DNA of 64,000 nucleotides, from NCBI GenBank assembly GCA_046328715.1, contig JAXLWB010000041.1, positions 1-64,000 of the forward strand, given 5' to 3'. The notes below the pieces were generated by a model. That model had not been told where the DNA came from. It saw nothing but the letters and a program-made list of their open reading frames with translations, and did not search any database. The stretch comes from JAXLWB01 sp046328715 (GTDB taxonomy: Bacteria > Chloroflexota > Anaerolineae > Caldilineales > Caldilineaceae). Both the position numbers and the translations under genes were made by a program. How positions within the stretch are numbered: position 1 is the first letter of the stretch; each line of letters opens with the position of its first letter. Below, piece after piece: positions 17,273 to 26,722 of the stretch.

Positions 17273-18460
17273 GTGCAAACATCTCGATTTTTCCGATCCA
17301 TCACATTTACTTTTTCAATCTTACTGATTGCAGGTTGTGCATTGCTGCCTTCGACCCGCACACAGCAAGCAGCGAATGAACCACCAACCCCAACCCCCAT
17401 TCCAACCTCCCCGATTCCTGCCAAACCGACCTACAAGGTACAAAAGGGTGAGGTAGTCAAGGAGATGACCTTTAGTGGACGCATCTCGCCTGTAAAAGAA
17501 GAAGATCTCTTCTTTCGTACCAGTGGTCGTGTACGGACTGTCTTTGCCAAGCGTAACGATACCGTGAAGAAAGGTGATGTTCTGGCTGACTTTGAGATTG
17601 AGGCGCTGGAACGAGACCTGAATTCAGCTAACCTAGAGTTGGAACGGGCTGAGGTCACCTTATCTGAGGCAGAACAAGACCTGACCTTTGATCGTCGCTC
17701 AACGCAGTTGCAACTTGATATCGCACAGATCAAACTCGACAATCTGCGCCAAAGTAACGCCGACAGCACATCGATTGCCTTAGCAGAGAAAGAAGTTGAA
17801 ATCGCTCAGATCAGTTTCGATAAGCTGAATCGCGATGTCAGCGTCTTGCTGCGCAACGACGTAGAGCGTGCCCAATATAATGTCGACAAGCTCAAACAGC
17901 AGATCGCCGAAGCGCAAGTGATCGCACCCTTTGACGGACTTTTGCTCTCGATTTCTTTGGTCCCTGGCCAGGCAGTCGAAGGCTACAAAGTCGTGGCAAC
18001 CATTGCAGATACAAGCAGTCTGGAAGCGACCGCCGACCTTTTCAGCGATCAGCTCACAGATTTGGCTGAACAAATGCCGGTGACCATCGCCCTTTCCAAT
18101 CGGCCCGGAGAAAAGCTAACAGGCTCGATTCGCCAATTGCCCTACCCCTACGGGAAAGGCGGCAACGGCAAAACGGTCGAAGAACAGGACAAGTCAACAC
18201 GTATTACGATTGACAAATCGGCCAAAGAAGCAGGCTTTCAAATGGGCGACTTGGTACGTGTCACTGTGGAACTAGAACGCAAAGCTGATGTACTCTGGTT
18301 GCCGCCGCAAGCCTTACGCCTCTTCAATGGACGTCGTTTTGCCGTGGTGCAAGATGGTGACGCGCAACGCCGCGTCGATGTCACCGTAGGCATTGAAGCC
18401 GAAGAGCGGGTTGAGATCAAAGATGGCTTGCAAGAAGGTCAGACTGTAGTAGGGCAATAA
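17273..18460 (+). CDS. Efflux periplasmic adaptor lipoprotein (HlyD/MacA-like)
   Basis: 395 residues. The signal peptide ends in lipobox LLIAGC, followed by a Pro/Thr linker (PPTPTPIPTSPIP). Then come the halves of the lipoyl-like domain (GRISPVKEEDLFFRTSGRV and APFDGLLLSISLVPGQAV) around a long alpha-helical hairpin (about residues 115-215, rich in LELERAEVTLSEAEQDL-type heptads), and a beta-barrel with a C-terminal domain (VDVTVGIEAEERVEIKDGL). This is the MacA/HlyD layout. The start is GTG at 17273. Seven bases after the stop begins an FtsX-like permease, so the two should work together in an ABC-type exporter or lipoprotein-handling system. The ATPase is missing from the neighbourhood. 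Confidence 0.88.
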   Translation: MQTSRFFRSITFTFSILLIAGCALLPSTRTQQAANEPPTPTPIPTSPIPAKPTYKVQKGEVVKEMTFSGRISPVKEEDLFFRTSGRVRTVFAKRNDTVKKGDVLADFEIEALERDLNSANLELERAEVTLSEAEQDLTFDRRSTQLQLDIAQIKLDNLRQSNADSTSIALAEKEVEIAQISFDKLNRDVSVLLRNDVERAQYNVDKLKQQIAEAQVIAPFDGLLLSISLVPGQAVEGYKVVATIADTSSLEATADLFSDQLTDLAEQMPVTIALSNRPGEKLTGSIRQLPYPYGKGGNGKTVEEQDKSTRITIDKSAKEAGFQMGDLVRVTVELERKADVLWLPPQALRLFNGRRFAVVQDGDAQRRVDVTVGIEAEERVEIKDGLQEGQTVVGQ

Positions 18461-18467
18461 ACGAGAC

Positions 18468-21401
18468 ATGACATTTTTACTCCGTACGTGGGCGACATTT
18501 GCCATTGCGATTCGACGCATCATTGCGCAGCGCGGGTTGGCCCTGGCCACCATGCTGGGCCTGGTAGCCTCGATTGCGATGATCATGTCGGTCCCGATCT
18601 ACTCCGATGCGGTTTACTATCGGATTCTTCAGGAAAAATTGGCAGGGGCGGACGCAGGTAGCAACTTCAAACGCCCCCCCTTTTCCTTCATGTGGCGTTA
18701 TGCAGGTTCGTTGCACGGACTCAAACAGCTTGAAGAAGTCAAGGCGATTGACGACTTTATGTCGGGGCCGGCAATCTTAAATTTGAACCTGCCCATCTCC
18801 ATGACCGTTCGCTACGCCAAAACCGACAATTTCCGCCTCTTTCCTGCTGGTGGCACCTACACCGACAATCGTGACCCGCTGGAATGGGTCAACTTTGGCT
18901 TTATCAGCGATCTAGATAAGCATATCAACCTGATTGAAGGGCAGATGCCTGCTCCCGCCAGCAGCAATCCTGATGAAGCGGTTGAAGTAATGGTGAGTAA
19001 GGCACTCGCTGACGCATTAGGCACTCAGGTTGGCGAAGAGTACATGACCTTCCGAGAACAGAAGACAGAAACTGGCTCGCGCATCGCTCAGATTCCTATC
19101 CGTGTGACTGGCATTTGGACGGCCAAGGACCCAGTTGATCCCTATTGGTTTTACCGCTTGGATGTCTTCAATAAACACTTGATGATTCCTGAGGCCACTT
19201 ACCAGGGCAGAATTTCGGGCGTACTCAACGATGAAGTGGCACAGATCCTCTGGTATTGGATCATGGATGGTTCAAACATTCATGCCTCGGATGCGGATTG
19301 GCTAACGGCCAGGATTGAAGGGATACAACAGCAGGCTTCAGCCTTACTTCCGAATACACGCCTGGAAATTTCGCCCTATGATGCGCTGCACGAATATCAG
19401 ATTGCATCACGTCTACTCAACATTCTGCTTTACGCCTTCAGCATCCCAATTGTGAGTCTGTTGCTGGCGTTTATTGGCCTGGTTGTCGGATTGGCAGTCG
19501 GTCGCCAGCGCAACGAAATCGCTGTGTTGCGTAGCCGTGGTGCAACAGCCTTGCAGATTGTCGGGATTGCTGTGCTCGAAGCAATCCTCCTCGGTTCGCT
19601 GGCCCTAGCAGTCGGTCTGCCAGCCAGTGAATATATTTCACAGACGATTGGCGCAACCAAGAGCTTCCTCAACTTCACCTTGGATTCAAACCTGCGTTTG
19701 GTGATCACATCCACTGCGATTCGATTTGGGTTGGGGGCGTTGGCGGTCACATTGTTGGCACAGGTATTGCCTTCCTTTGGAGCCTCAAAACATACTATCA
19801 TTTCGTACAAACAAGAGGTGGCGCGCAATATTCGTCCACCTTGGTGGCAGCGTGCCTGGCTCGACCTGCTTTTGTTGATTCCTGCGGGCTATGGTGCCTA
19901 TTTGCTGCAAGAGCAGGGCAGTATTGTGATGCCGGGGTCGTTTGGTTCGGGTGGCCTCTTCGATAACCCCTTGCTCTTTCTCATCCCTGCGATCGGTGCG
20001 CTGGCGCTGACCTTGTTGATTATTCGACTTTTGCCCTTCTTCATGGCCGTTTTGGCGTGGTTGGCGGCACGCTCCGGCAGCGTCGGCTTTCTTTTGGCCA
20101 CGCGCTATCTCTCGCGTGACCCTGGCTTTTATACCACGCCCTTGATCTTGCTAATCCTCACGCTGAGCCTTTCGGCCTTCACGGCTTCGCTGGCACAGAC
20201 CCTCGACAACCACATGTATGATAAGAATTATTACTCCGTGGGAGCCGATGTGCGCCTGGTCGAATTAGGCACCATGAATGACCTGAGCAGTGCTTTTGGC
20301 GGAGCAGGGGCTACGGGCGACACTTCTTCCAGCAGTTCCTCTTCTTCGGGGGCATCTGCTTCCAGTACAGCGACACCAGAACCTTCCTGGGTCTTTATTC
20401 CCGTCTCCGAACATCTCAAAGTAAAGGAAATTGAGGCAGCGACGCGGGTCGGTGACTTCACCTCAGCGATTCAGTTGGGTGATAGCTGGAAAAACGCAGT
20501 GTTGATGGGGATTGACAGGGTCGATTTTCCGAAGGTTGCCTACTGGCGTCGTGACTTTGCCCCGGCCAGTTTGGGGGCCTTGATGAACACCCTGGCTATT
20601 GCCGACGATGGGTTGTTGATGGAACGCAGTGTGATGGCGCAAAATGGGCTACGCGTCGGCGATTCAATTCCAGTACGTATCACAACCGCCGACGGGCGAG
20701 CTGAAGTACTGATGAAGATCGTGGGTGAAGTCGATTACTTCCCGCGCTGGTATGCTTCGGAATCAGAGGGAGCGCCACTGCTGGTTGGCAACCTGGAGTA
20801 TATCTTTGAGCAGGTTGGCGGGGAACAACCCTACGATGTTTGGGTTCACACTGCACCAGGTACGGATTATGCCAAGATGATCGATGACCTGCGAACGTAT
20901 GAGATTACGGTCTTCGACTATGATGTGGCCACGCAGAAGATCGCCGATGAACAACGGCTGCCAGAGCGCCAAGGGTTGTTCGGTGTGCTCTCTGTCGGCT
21001 TCTTGGCTTCTGCCTTTCTGACTGTACTTGGTTTCTTTCTCTATGCGCTCTTCTCTTTCCGCCGCCGTTTTATCGAGCTGGGCACGCTGCGCGCTGTGGG
21101 GCTTTCGGCAGGGCAGCTCACCGTCTTCTTGACCTGTGAACTGGCCTTCTTGATTTTGCTTGGCCTGGGCGCTGGCACCTGGCTTGGATCGATCATCAGT
21201 CAGGTCTTCATTCCGTCGTTGCAAATCGGGGCCAAAGCTGCTGAAGTGACACCGCCCTTTACAGTTGACATGGCCTGGCCAGCGATCATACGGATTTACG
21301 TCCTCTTCGTCGGGCTCTTTGTCGCAGCCTTGACCGTGCTGGTTGTGTCGCTGCTCAGAATGAAGATCTTCCAGGCGATCAAGTTGGGCGAGACAGTATA
21401 A
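18468..21401 (+). CDS. FtsX-like ABC permease with two permease domains
   Basis: 977 residues. An N-terminal membrane segment (about 17-40), a large extracytoplasmic domain, a three-helix FtsX block (IPIVSLLLAFIGLVVGLAVG; VGIAVLEAILLGSLALAVGL), further membrane segments around 455-545, a second extracytoplasmic part with a striking Ser run (SSSSSSSSGASASS, near residue 630) before ATPEPSW, and a C-terminal FtsX block (SVGFLASAFLTVLGFFLYAL; LRAVGLSAGQLTVFLTCELA; VGLFVAALTVLVVSLL). This is the MacB/LolE-type mechanotransmission permease doubled in one chain. It follows the adaptor gene by 7 bases. A two-way terminator lies directly after it, and no ATP-binding subunit is encoded in the window next to it. 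Confidence 0.88.
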   Translation: MTFLLRTWATFAIAIRRIIAQRGLALATMLGLVASIAMIMSVPIYSDAVYYRILQEKLAGADAGSNFKRPPFSFMWRYAGSLHGLKQLEEVKAIDDFMSGPAILNLNLPISMTVRYAKTDNFRLFPAGGTYTDNRDPLEWVNFGFISDLDKHINLIEGQMPAPASSNPDEAVEVMVSKALADALGTQVGEEYMTFREQKTETGSRIAQIPIRVTGIWTAKDPVDPYWFYRLDVFNKHLMIPEATYQGRISGVLNDEVAQILWYWIMDGSNIHASDADWLTARIEGIQQQASALLPNTRLEISPYDALHEYQIASRLLNILLYAFSIPIVSLLLAFIGLVVGLAVGRQRNEIAVLRSRGATALQIVGIAVLEAILLGSLALAVGLPASEYISQTIGATKSFLNFTLDSNLRLVITSTAIRFGLGALAVTLLAQVLPSFGASKHTIISYKQEVARNIRPPWWQRAWLDLLLLIPAGYGAYLLQEQGSIVMPGSFGSGGLFDNPLLFLIPAIGALALTLLIIRLLPFFMAVLAWLAARSGSVGFLLATRYLSRDPGFYTTPLILLILTLSLSAFTASLAQTLDNHMYDKNYYSVGADVRLVELGTMNDLSSAFGGAGATGDTSSSSSSSSGASASSTATPEPSWVFIPVSEHLKVKEIEAATRVGDFTSAIQLGDSWKNAVLMGIDRVDFPKVAYWRRDFAPASLGALMNTLAIADDGLLMERSVMAQNGLRVGDSIPVRITTADGRAEVLMKIVGEVDYFPRWYASESEGAPLLVGNLEYIFEQVGGEQPYDVWVHTAPGTDYAKMIDDLRTYEITVFDYDVATQKIADEQRLPERQGLFGVLSVGFLASAFLTVLGFFLYALFSFRRRFIELGTLRAVGLSAGQLTVFLTCELAFLILLGLGAGTWLGSIISQVFIPSLQIGAKAAEVTPPFTVDMAWPAIIRIYVLFVGLFVAALTVLVVSLLRMKIFQAIKLGETV

Positions 21402-21413
21402 TCACAATTCCTT

Positions 21414-21462
21414 GTATAAAAAGAGTCGGCGGACCATCGTGGTCCGCCGACTCTTTTTATAC
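21414..21462. terminator. Bidirectional intrinsic terminator
   Basis: A perfect 23-base stem (21414-21436 with 21440-21462) and a 3-base loop. The GC-rich core (GAGTCGGCGGACCA) is flanked by A-run and T-run on the two sides, so it works in both directions. It separates the permease gene from the convergent rimO, overlapping the rimO end. Confidence 0.92.
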
Positions 21463-22851
21463 GAGAGTGATGTTTTCTTTACTACTTCGGAATGTTTCCA
21501 TCAGCAACGGCTCGCCCACCAGATCATACTCCATCGCCCCATTGATGTGGACTTGCATCATCTCGCCGATTGGCATATCGCCGATGCCGGGAATGAGTAC
21601 CAGACCGTCTACCTCGGGCGCATCTCGATAGCTGCGTGCCAGCAGCAAGGGATCACCGCTACCCTCGATCTCCCCTTCGGCTTCGACCAACACATCGAGC
21701 ATTTTGCCCACTTGGGCCTGGTTTTTACGCAGGCTGATTGGCTGTTGCGTCTCCATCAGCCGAGCATAACGCTCTTCTTGCAGTTCGTCGTCGATTTGAT
21801 CCGGCAGGTCAAAGGCGGGCGTGCCCGGTTCGGGGCTGAATTTGAAGGCACCTACCTTGTCAAACTCGATAGCCTTAACAAAGTCGAGCAAGCCCTTGAA
21901 TTCAGCATTGGTCTCGCCAGGGAAGCCAACGATAAAGGTCGTGCGTAGTGCAATATCCGGCATGGCCTTACGCAGCTTTTCGACATGCTCGTAGACCATC
22001 TCCAGTTTGCTCGGGCGCTTCATACGGCGCAGTGTGCGTGGATCGCCATGTTGCAGCGGCATATCCAGGTAGTGGACCATTTTCGGCTGCGAGGCCATCA
22101 CTTCGATCAGTTCATCGCTGACGTGACCAGGATAGGCATACATCAAGCGTACCCACTTAAGCCGCTCATCGGTGCGGTTGCAGATGGCAGAGAGTAGACG
22201 AGGCAGGCTGTTGGGATCGCCAAAATCACGGCCATAGTCGGTGCTGTCCTGGGCGACAATCACCAATTCTTTCGCCCCTGCCTCCACCAGAGCACGCGCT
22301 TCATCGACAATTGCTTCGAGCGGGCGGCTCTTCAATTTGCCCTTGAAGCTGGGAATCGAGCAGAAGGCGCAGGGTGCATTGCAGCCATCTGAGATTTTGA
22401 TGTAGGCACTACCTGCCACGACTGGTGGTCGAGGAACCGCACTCAGAAATTCCACATCAGGGTCGCCCAGTAATTGATAGCTTTGTAGTTGGCGCCTTTC
22501 TTTACCATTACGGATTTGGCGAATCAGTTCCAATACATCCATCCAACGCCGGGTACCAAGCAACCCATCCACCTTGGGGACGCGTTGCAGCACTTCATTG
22601 CCGCCCCGTTGGGCCAGACAACCAGCGGCAATCAAGATTTGGTCACGGCGCTTGCGCTTTCCCAAATCGCTCAGCACGCCGATCGACTCTTCTTTCGACG
22701 CTTCCAAGAAGCCACAAGTGTTAACTATCAACACATCGGCGTGGCGAGCCTCTTCGGTTGAAGCATAGGCTGCATTTTGCAACAGCATCTCTATGCCGTC
22801 GCTGTCGACTTTATTTTTTGGGCAACCTAGTGTAACTAGATGGTATTTCAA
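21457..22851 (-). CDS. rimO: Ribosomal protein S12 methylthiotransferase RimO
   Basis: 464 residues. Radical SAM enzyme that adds a methylthio group to the conserved Asp of ribosomal protein S12. The N-terminal UPF0004 domain carries three cluster cysteines (TLGCPKNKVDSDG, VNTCGFLEASKEESI and AAGCLAQR). The radical SAM motif CNAPCAFCSIPSFKGKLKSR follows at about residue 160, and a TRAM domain closes the protein (LDVLVEAEGEIEGSG). The LGCPKN-VDS start and NTCGF-ASKEES blocks separate RimO from MiaB. Length fits the family. It is a single gene bounded by the bidirectional terminator. Confidence 0.95.
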   Translation of the reverse strand: MKYHLVTLGCPKNKVDSDGIEMLLQNAAYASTEEARHADVLIVNTCGFLEASKEESIGVLSDLGKRKRRDQILIAAGCLAQRGGNEVLQRVPKVDGLLGTRRWMDVLELIRQIRNGKERRQLQSYQLLGDPDVEFLSAVPRPPVVAGSAYIKISDGCNAPCAFCSIPSFKGKLKSRPLEAIVDEARALVEAGAKELVIVAQDSTDYGRDFGDPNSLPRLLSAICNRTDERLKWVRLMYAYPGHVSDELIEVMASQPKMVHYLDMPLQHGDPRTLRRMKRPSKLEMVYEHVEKLRKAMPDIALRTTFIVGFPGETNAEFKGLLDFVKAIEFDKVGAFKFSPEPGTPAFDLPDQIDDELQEERYARLMETQQPISLRKNQAQVGKMLDVLVEAEGEIEGSGDPLLLARSYRDAPEVDGLVLIPGIGDMPIGEMMQVHINGAMEYDLVGEPLLMETFRSSKENITLV

Positions 22852-23024
22852 TGAATTATGCTCCTCATGTTTCAGAGCTCAGCTTAGCTGGTTAGACAAT
22901 GCCCATTCCAGACAAATGAGCACGATCCGCAAGTATAGCACAGAGATCCAAATTCATATTTTCTTCACATCTATGTTGCAAACTGAAAGAGCAGGACTTT
23001 TGTGCTTAGAAATCAAGCAACCCC

Positions 23025-23058
23025 ACCCTACCCTTCCCTTAGCAGGGAAGGGTAGGGT
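23025..23058. repeat. Perfect pyrimidine/purine hairpin before the copper locus
   Basis: ACCCTACCCTTCCCT (23025-23039) is the exact inverse of 23044-23058, loop TAGC. It lies about 30 bases upstream of the DUF305 gene. The strand-biased CCCTACCC composition resembles the hairpins in the leuS leader (52131-52310). Confidence 0.8.
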
Positions 23059-23085
23059 AGTACATACTTTGTGGAGAAACATGTT

Positions 23086-24204
23086 ATGAAAGTTAGAATA
23101 TTTGCAGTTGTGCTGGCTTCAACCCTGCTACTTAGCGGATGCGGCAGTGACATCATGCACCGTATCGTCAAAGGGGGCATGGAGCATTGGAACATGATGC
23201 ACTCCGATCATATGGGTCACTCGATGCATCACTCCATGGACATGGGCAGTGATATGTCGATGGACCACGATCAAATGATGGGCATGATGGATCAGATGAT
23301 GAGCCAGATGCAAGGCATGATCGACGGGTCGATGCCGGCTGACATGGATGCCATGAAAAGCATGATGGGCGAGATGGACTCCATGATGCAAGGGATGGGG
23401 CAAATGCACGGCATGATGATGTCGGGCTCAATGAAAATGGAATCTCAAGGCCACATGGATGAAATGATGGGCAAAATGGATTCCATGATGCAGATGATGG
23501 AGAAGATGCACGGGAAAATGATGGATGGGTCGATGAAGATGGATACCGGGCAGATGGAAGAGATGCAGAGTCGCATGGACAAGATGAAAGAGATGATGCA
23601 GATGATGCACGGCGGCATGATGGGTGGTTCGATGAACATGACAGACACCATGCCTATGGACGACTCCATGTCCATGAGTGGAACGATGCCGATGACCGAA
23701 ACTATGACCATGACAGACTCGACTCATGCCATGCACCACGGCGGCATGACGATGGATGCCAGCAAGCCCTTTGACGCTCAGTTCATCGACAGCATGATTG
23801 TCCATCATCAGGGTGCCATTGCGATGGCCAACGAATTGCTAAAAAAGACCGATCGACCCGAACTGAAGACCTTTGCCGAATCCATCATCAGTGCCCAGAC
23901 CAAGGAAATTGCTGACATGCAAAGTTGGCGCAAATCCTGGTATCCTGACCTGGCCGACACCGGCGGCATGGATATGGCAATGGGTGACATGAAGCTCAGC
24001 AGCGATGAAAGCAAGCCGTATGACCAACGTTTTCTCGAAGCGATGATCAGCCACCACCAAGGCGCAGTCGATATGGCGACTATGGCCCAACATATGGCCG
24101 AGCACAGCGAAATCAAAACCCTGGCTGATGCCATCATCACCGCCCAAAATGCTGAAATCGATCAGATGAAGAGTTGGCTTAAGGAGTGGTTTGGTGCCCA
24201 ATGA
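23086..24204 (+). CDS. Met-rich DUF305 lipoprotein, probable copper-binding protein
   Basis: About 372 residues. The signal peptide ends in lipobox LLLSGC. Residues about 20-225 are extremely rich in Met, with His and Asp, and include two to three copies of a unit of roughly 33 residues containing MHGxMM-GSMxM and MDxMM. Two DUF305 repeats follow, each with the family signature FIDSMIVHHQGAIAMA and FLEAMISHHQGAVDMA, and each ending in W-[RK]. DUF305 proteins are ferritin-like helical proteins often found with copper resistance genes; Met and His clusters suit Cu(I)/Cu(II) binding outside the membrane. ATG at 23086 is preferred because GGAGA lies 8 bases upstream; GTG at 23071 is an alternative. 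Its stop overlaps the start of the copper ATPase gene, so the two are co-translated. Confidence 0.9.
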   Translation: MKVRIFAVVLASTLLLSGCGSDIMHRIVKGGMEHWNMMHSDHMGHSMHHSMDMGSDMSMDHDQMMGMMDQMMSQMQGMIDGSMPADMDAMKSMMGEMDSMMQGMGQMHGMMMSGSMKMESQGHMDEMMGKMDSMMQMMEKMHGKMMDGSMKMDTGQMEEMQSRMDKMKEMMQMMHGGMMGGSMNMTDTMPMDDSMSMSGTMPMTETMTMTDSTHAMHHGGMTMDASKPFDAQFIDSMIVHHQGAIAMANELLKKTDRPELKTFAESIISAQTKEIADMQSWRKSWYPDLADTGGMDMAMGDMKLSSDESKPYDQRFLEAMISHHQGAVDMATMAQHMAEHSEIKTLADAIITAQNAEIDQMKSWLKEWFGAQ

Positions 24205-25294
24205 CCCGCATCACCATCATCAGCCGATAGACACATCCGAAACAGTAGACGCGCCAGAGCACGCTGGCGCGTCTTTTGATCAAGCGCCACCCACAAAGGT
24301 GACGCCACCCCATCACGACCACGCCTCCCACGATCACGCCTCAACGACAGATACACATGCCGCCCATGTCGATCACGGCGATCATGAACTGATCTTCCGC
24401 AACCGCTTTTGGGTCTGCCTGCTATTGACCCTTCCCGTACTGCTCTATAGCCACATGTTGCAGATGTGGTTTGGCTATACGGTCCCCGCCTTTCCCGGCA
24501 GCCAGTGGATTGCGCCGCTGTTTGCGCTTGTCATCTTTTTCTATGGGGGCATCCCCTTTTTGCAGATGGCAAGACCCGAACTTCAGAATCGAACCCCAGG
24601 GATGATGGTGCTCATCTCACTGGCGATTACGGTGGCCTTGGTCTACAGCCTGGCTGCACTCTGGATCGATCCAAGCGGTGGCTTCTTCTGGGAGATGGCG
24701 TTGCTAATTGACGTGATGTTGCTGGGACACTGGCTGGAAATGCGCAGCGTGCGCCAAGCGTCTGGTGCCTTGAACGAGTTGGCAAAGTTGTTGCCCGACT
24801 CCGCCGAACGGATTGAGGCCGATGGCAACATGGTCCAAGTAGCGATCAGCGAATTGCGGACAAACGACCTTGTTCTGGTACGTCCAGGCGCCAGCGTTCC
24901 AGCAGATGGTATGGTAGAAGCAGGTTCCTCTGATGTCAACGAGGCCATGATTACCGGTGAGTCACAGCCAATAAAAAAACAGGTAGGGTCTAAGGTGATA
25001 GCAGGCACCATCAATAGCGACAGCAGCCTACGTGTACGCGTGACTGCCATTGGCGAAAGTACGGCCTTAGCTAGCATCATGCGTCTGGTAAAACAGGCAC
25101 AAGAGAGCAAATCGGCCACACAACTCTTGGCGGACCGGGCGGCAGGCTGGCTCTTTTACATTGCTTTGGGGGTGGCGATCCTCACTGCGCTTGCCTGGAC
25201 ATTGGTAACGGGTTTCAACCTGGATGTGATTCAGCGCGTGGCAACGGTGCTTGTCATCGCCTGCCCGCATGCTTTGGGCTTAGCGCATTGGTGA
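24194..25294 (+). pseudogene. copB: Copper P1B-type ATPase CopB, 5' part, cut by an insertion sequence
   Basis: The N-terminal half of a copper-exporting P-type ATPase. It has a His-rich cytoplasmic leader (PHHDHASHDHAS), membrane segments starting at RFWVCLLLTLPVLLY, the actuator motif TGES, and the transmembrane metal site CPH (CPHALGLA), typical of the CopB (P1B-3) subgroup. After GCG at 25285 the frame enters the insertion sequence, reads His-Trp and stops. Removing 25286-26722 (the element plus one target copy) joins CPHALGLA to VPLVVAISTSLAARN in frame and restores about 714 residues. GTG at 24194 is the likely start, 7 bases after AAGGAG and overlapping the DUF305 stop. The truncated product lacks the phosphorylation and nucleotide domains, so it cannot transport. 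Confidence 0.93.
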
Positions 25295-26713
25295 CAAATT
25301 AAGCGTTTAGAGCGATTGTCAACTTGAGGGAGAGAAGAGTTGACGGTTGGTCAGAACGGATAGATTTAAGAATGCCCAGGCGTTTGACATTGGCAACAAG
25401 ATAATCAATCAGGTTGTCGGCATTCCCCTTGTGATGAGTCCTAGCAAAGAAAGGAAGCGAGCGATAGACCATCTCCATAGAAATGCGAGCAAAGGGTTTG
25501 TTGAGTTGCTGAGCGACTTGGTCAGTCAGGTCAACCAGAACCGCATAGAGAATCCAGGTCGCCCAGAGTTGCATTTGTACAGCATTCTGAGCCGAACAAT
25601 GAAAGAAAGCTAAACCGAGCAGGCGTTTGACAATGGCATAGGCATCTTCAATTCGCCAGCGTTGCCAGTAAAGAGCCACGGCATACTAACGGGAAGATGC
25701 GATGCATCGAGGTCGTTGGTGAGATAGCGATACCACTTGCCGTGATAGAGAAATTGAATCAGGCGCACTTGCTGGCGGTCATCACCTTGTCCAATCCAAC
25801 CGATTTGGTCATGCACCACAGCAGTTTTGAGCAGCAACGATTCCCCTGAAATGCCAGATTGCTCTTGGCACGTGTGATGAAAAAGACACCTTGTTCACCA
25901 AGGTGGCGGAAGAAAGTGAAGTTGGTGAAACCCAAATCGAAAATGAGCAGGCTGCCTGTGAGCAGATGGGAGCGCACTTTGTCGAGAAAGCTTTGGTCAT
26001 GCGCTTGTGCATCTTCTTCATACCAAACCTGGGTAGGCAGGCGAGTGACGATATCCAGAATCGCTAACATGCGTCCCGCCAATGGATTCTTTTCATTCTC
26101 CTGCAGCAACCCGACCTTGCACAAGAGTGCATCCAGAGTTGAGCCATCGCAGGCGCAAACCTGAGTGTATTGCCTTTTCGCCCAGGCAAGTTCAGCGGGT
26201 AAGGGGCGGCTGCGTTCCAAACTGCGTTTTGCCAGTCCAGGCAATAGCTCAAGCAGAACTTGCAGAAACAACTCTGCTGGCAACATACGCAAGCGAGTCG
26301 AGAGTGCTTGTTGCGTTAAGCCTTGTAAGGGGGCGACCCACAAAACACATTCTTCGTGCACCAGTCGCACCATTTCGCAGATGCTGCCGGTTTGCTGCCA
26401 GAGCAGACTCAATACTAAGGCCATCATCACGGGTAACGTCAGGATGCGCACGCAGCCCAAGCGCTTCGTATACAGCGATTTGCGCCAGGGTCGCTGGATG
26501 CACAATCGCGGGAGCCGTTCTACCACTTGTTCATCTGGCAATTCGCTGCTCAACCGTTTGCTCCGATCACGCTGAACCGCTCGCGTGTGTCGCACACTGC
26601 TTGCTTTTTTAGTTTTATTTTCTTTTTCTGGTTCGCTCATCCTTTCATTTTACAGGCTTGTCTGCTCTCCCCAGATTTGACAACCTCTGTAAATGCTTAA
26701 TTTGTTACTGATG
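25286..26713 (-). mobile_element. IS4-family insertion sequence inside copB
   Basis: A 1428-base element. Its ends are inverted repeats: CATTGGTGACAAATTAAGCG from 25286, and the right end read inward as CATCAGTAACAAATTAAGCA, with similarity continuing to TTGTCAA. The flanking target duplication is GGCTTAGCG (25277-25285 and 26714-26722); depending on where the ends are drawn it could be 9 to 11 bases. It carries one transposase gene on the minus strand, opposite to copB. The clean duplication indicates a direct transposition into an intact copB. Confidence 0.95.
25299..26640 (-). pseudogene. IS4-family transposase, broken by two frameshifts
   Basis: The translation starts at 26640 (MSEPEKENKTKKAS), keeps one frame to about 25840, continues in a second frame (SLLLKTAVVHDQIGWIGQG) to about 25690, and in a third frame from about 25680 to the stop at 25299. 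The joined protein would be about 440 residues. Catalytic residues of the DDE type are seen: CACDGSTLD, LLIFDLGFTNF, and the IS4 signature Y-(2)-R-(3)-E-(6)-K as YWQRWRIEDAYAIVK. The first shift is at a run of four G (CAGGGGAATCG in the coding sense), where one missing base explains it. The second lies near the sequence encoding LPVS, just after an in-frame stop of the third frame. Either the element is dead or there are sequencing errors. Confidence 0.88.
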
Positions 26714-26722
26714 GGCTTAGCG

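Noticed and set aside
17043..17282. Minus-strand frame of 79 codons
   Set aside because: It overlaps the start of the efflux adaptor and has no protein-like features.
23128..24201. Several long His-rich frames opposite the DUF305 gene
   Set aside because: Met codons (ATG) read backwards give CAT (His), so these are shadows of the Met-rich gene.
25830..25850. Programmed frameshift in the transposase at the four-G run
   Set aside because: A second, unrelated shift near 25685 also breaks the gene, and the run is a likely place for a simple one-base loss or sequencing error. Not excluded.
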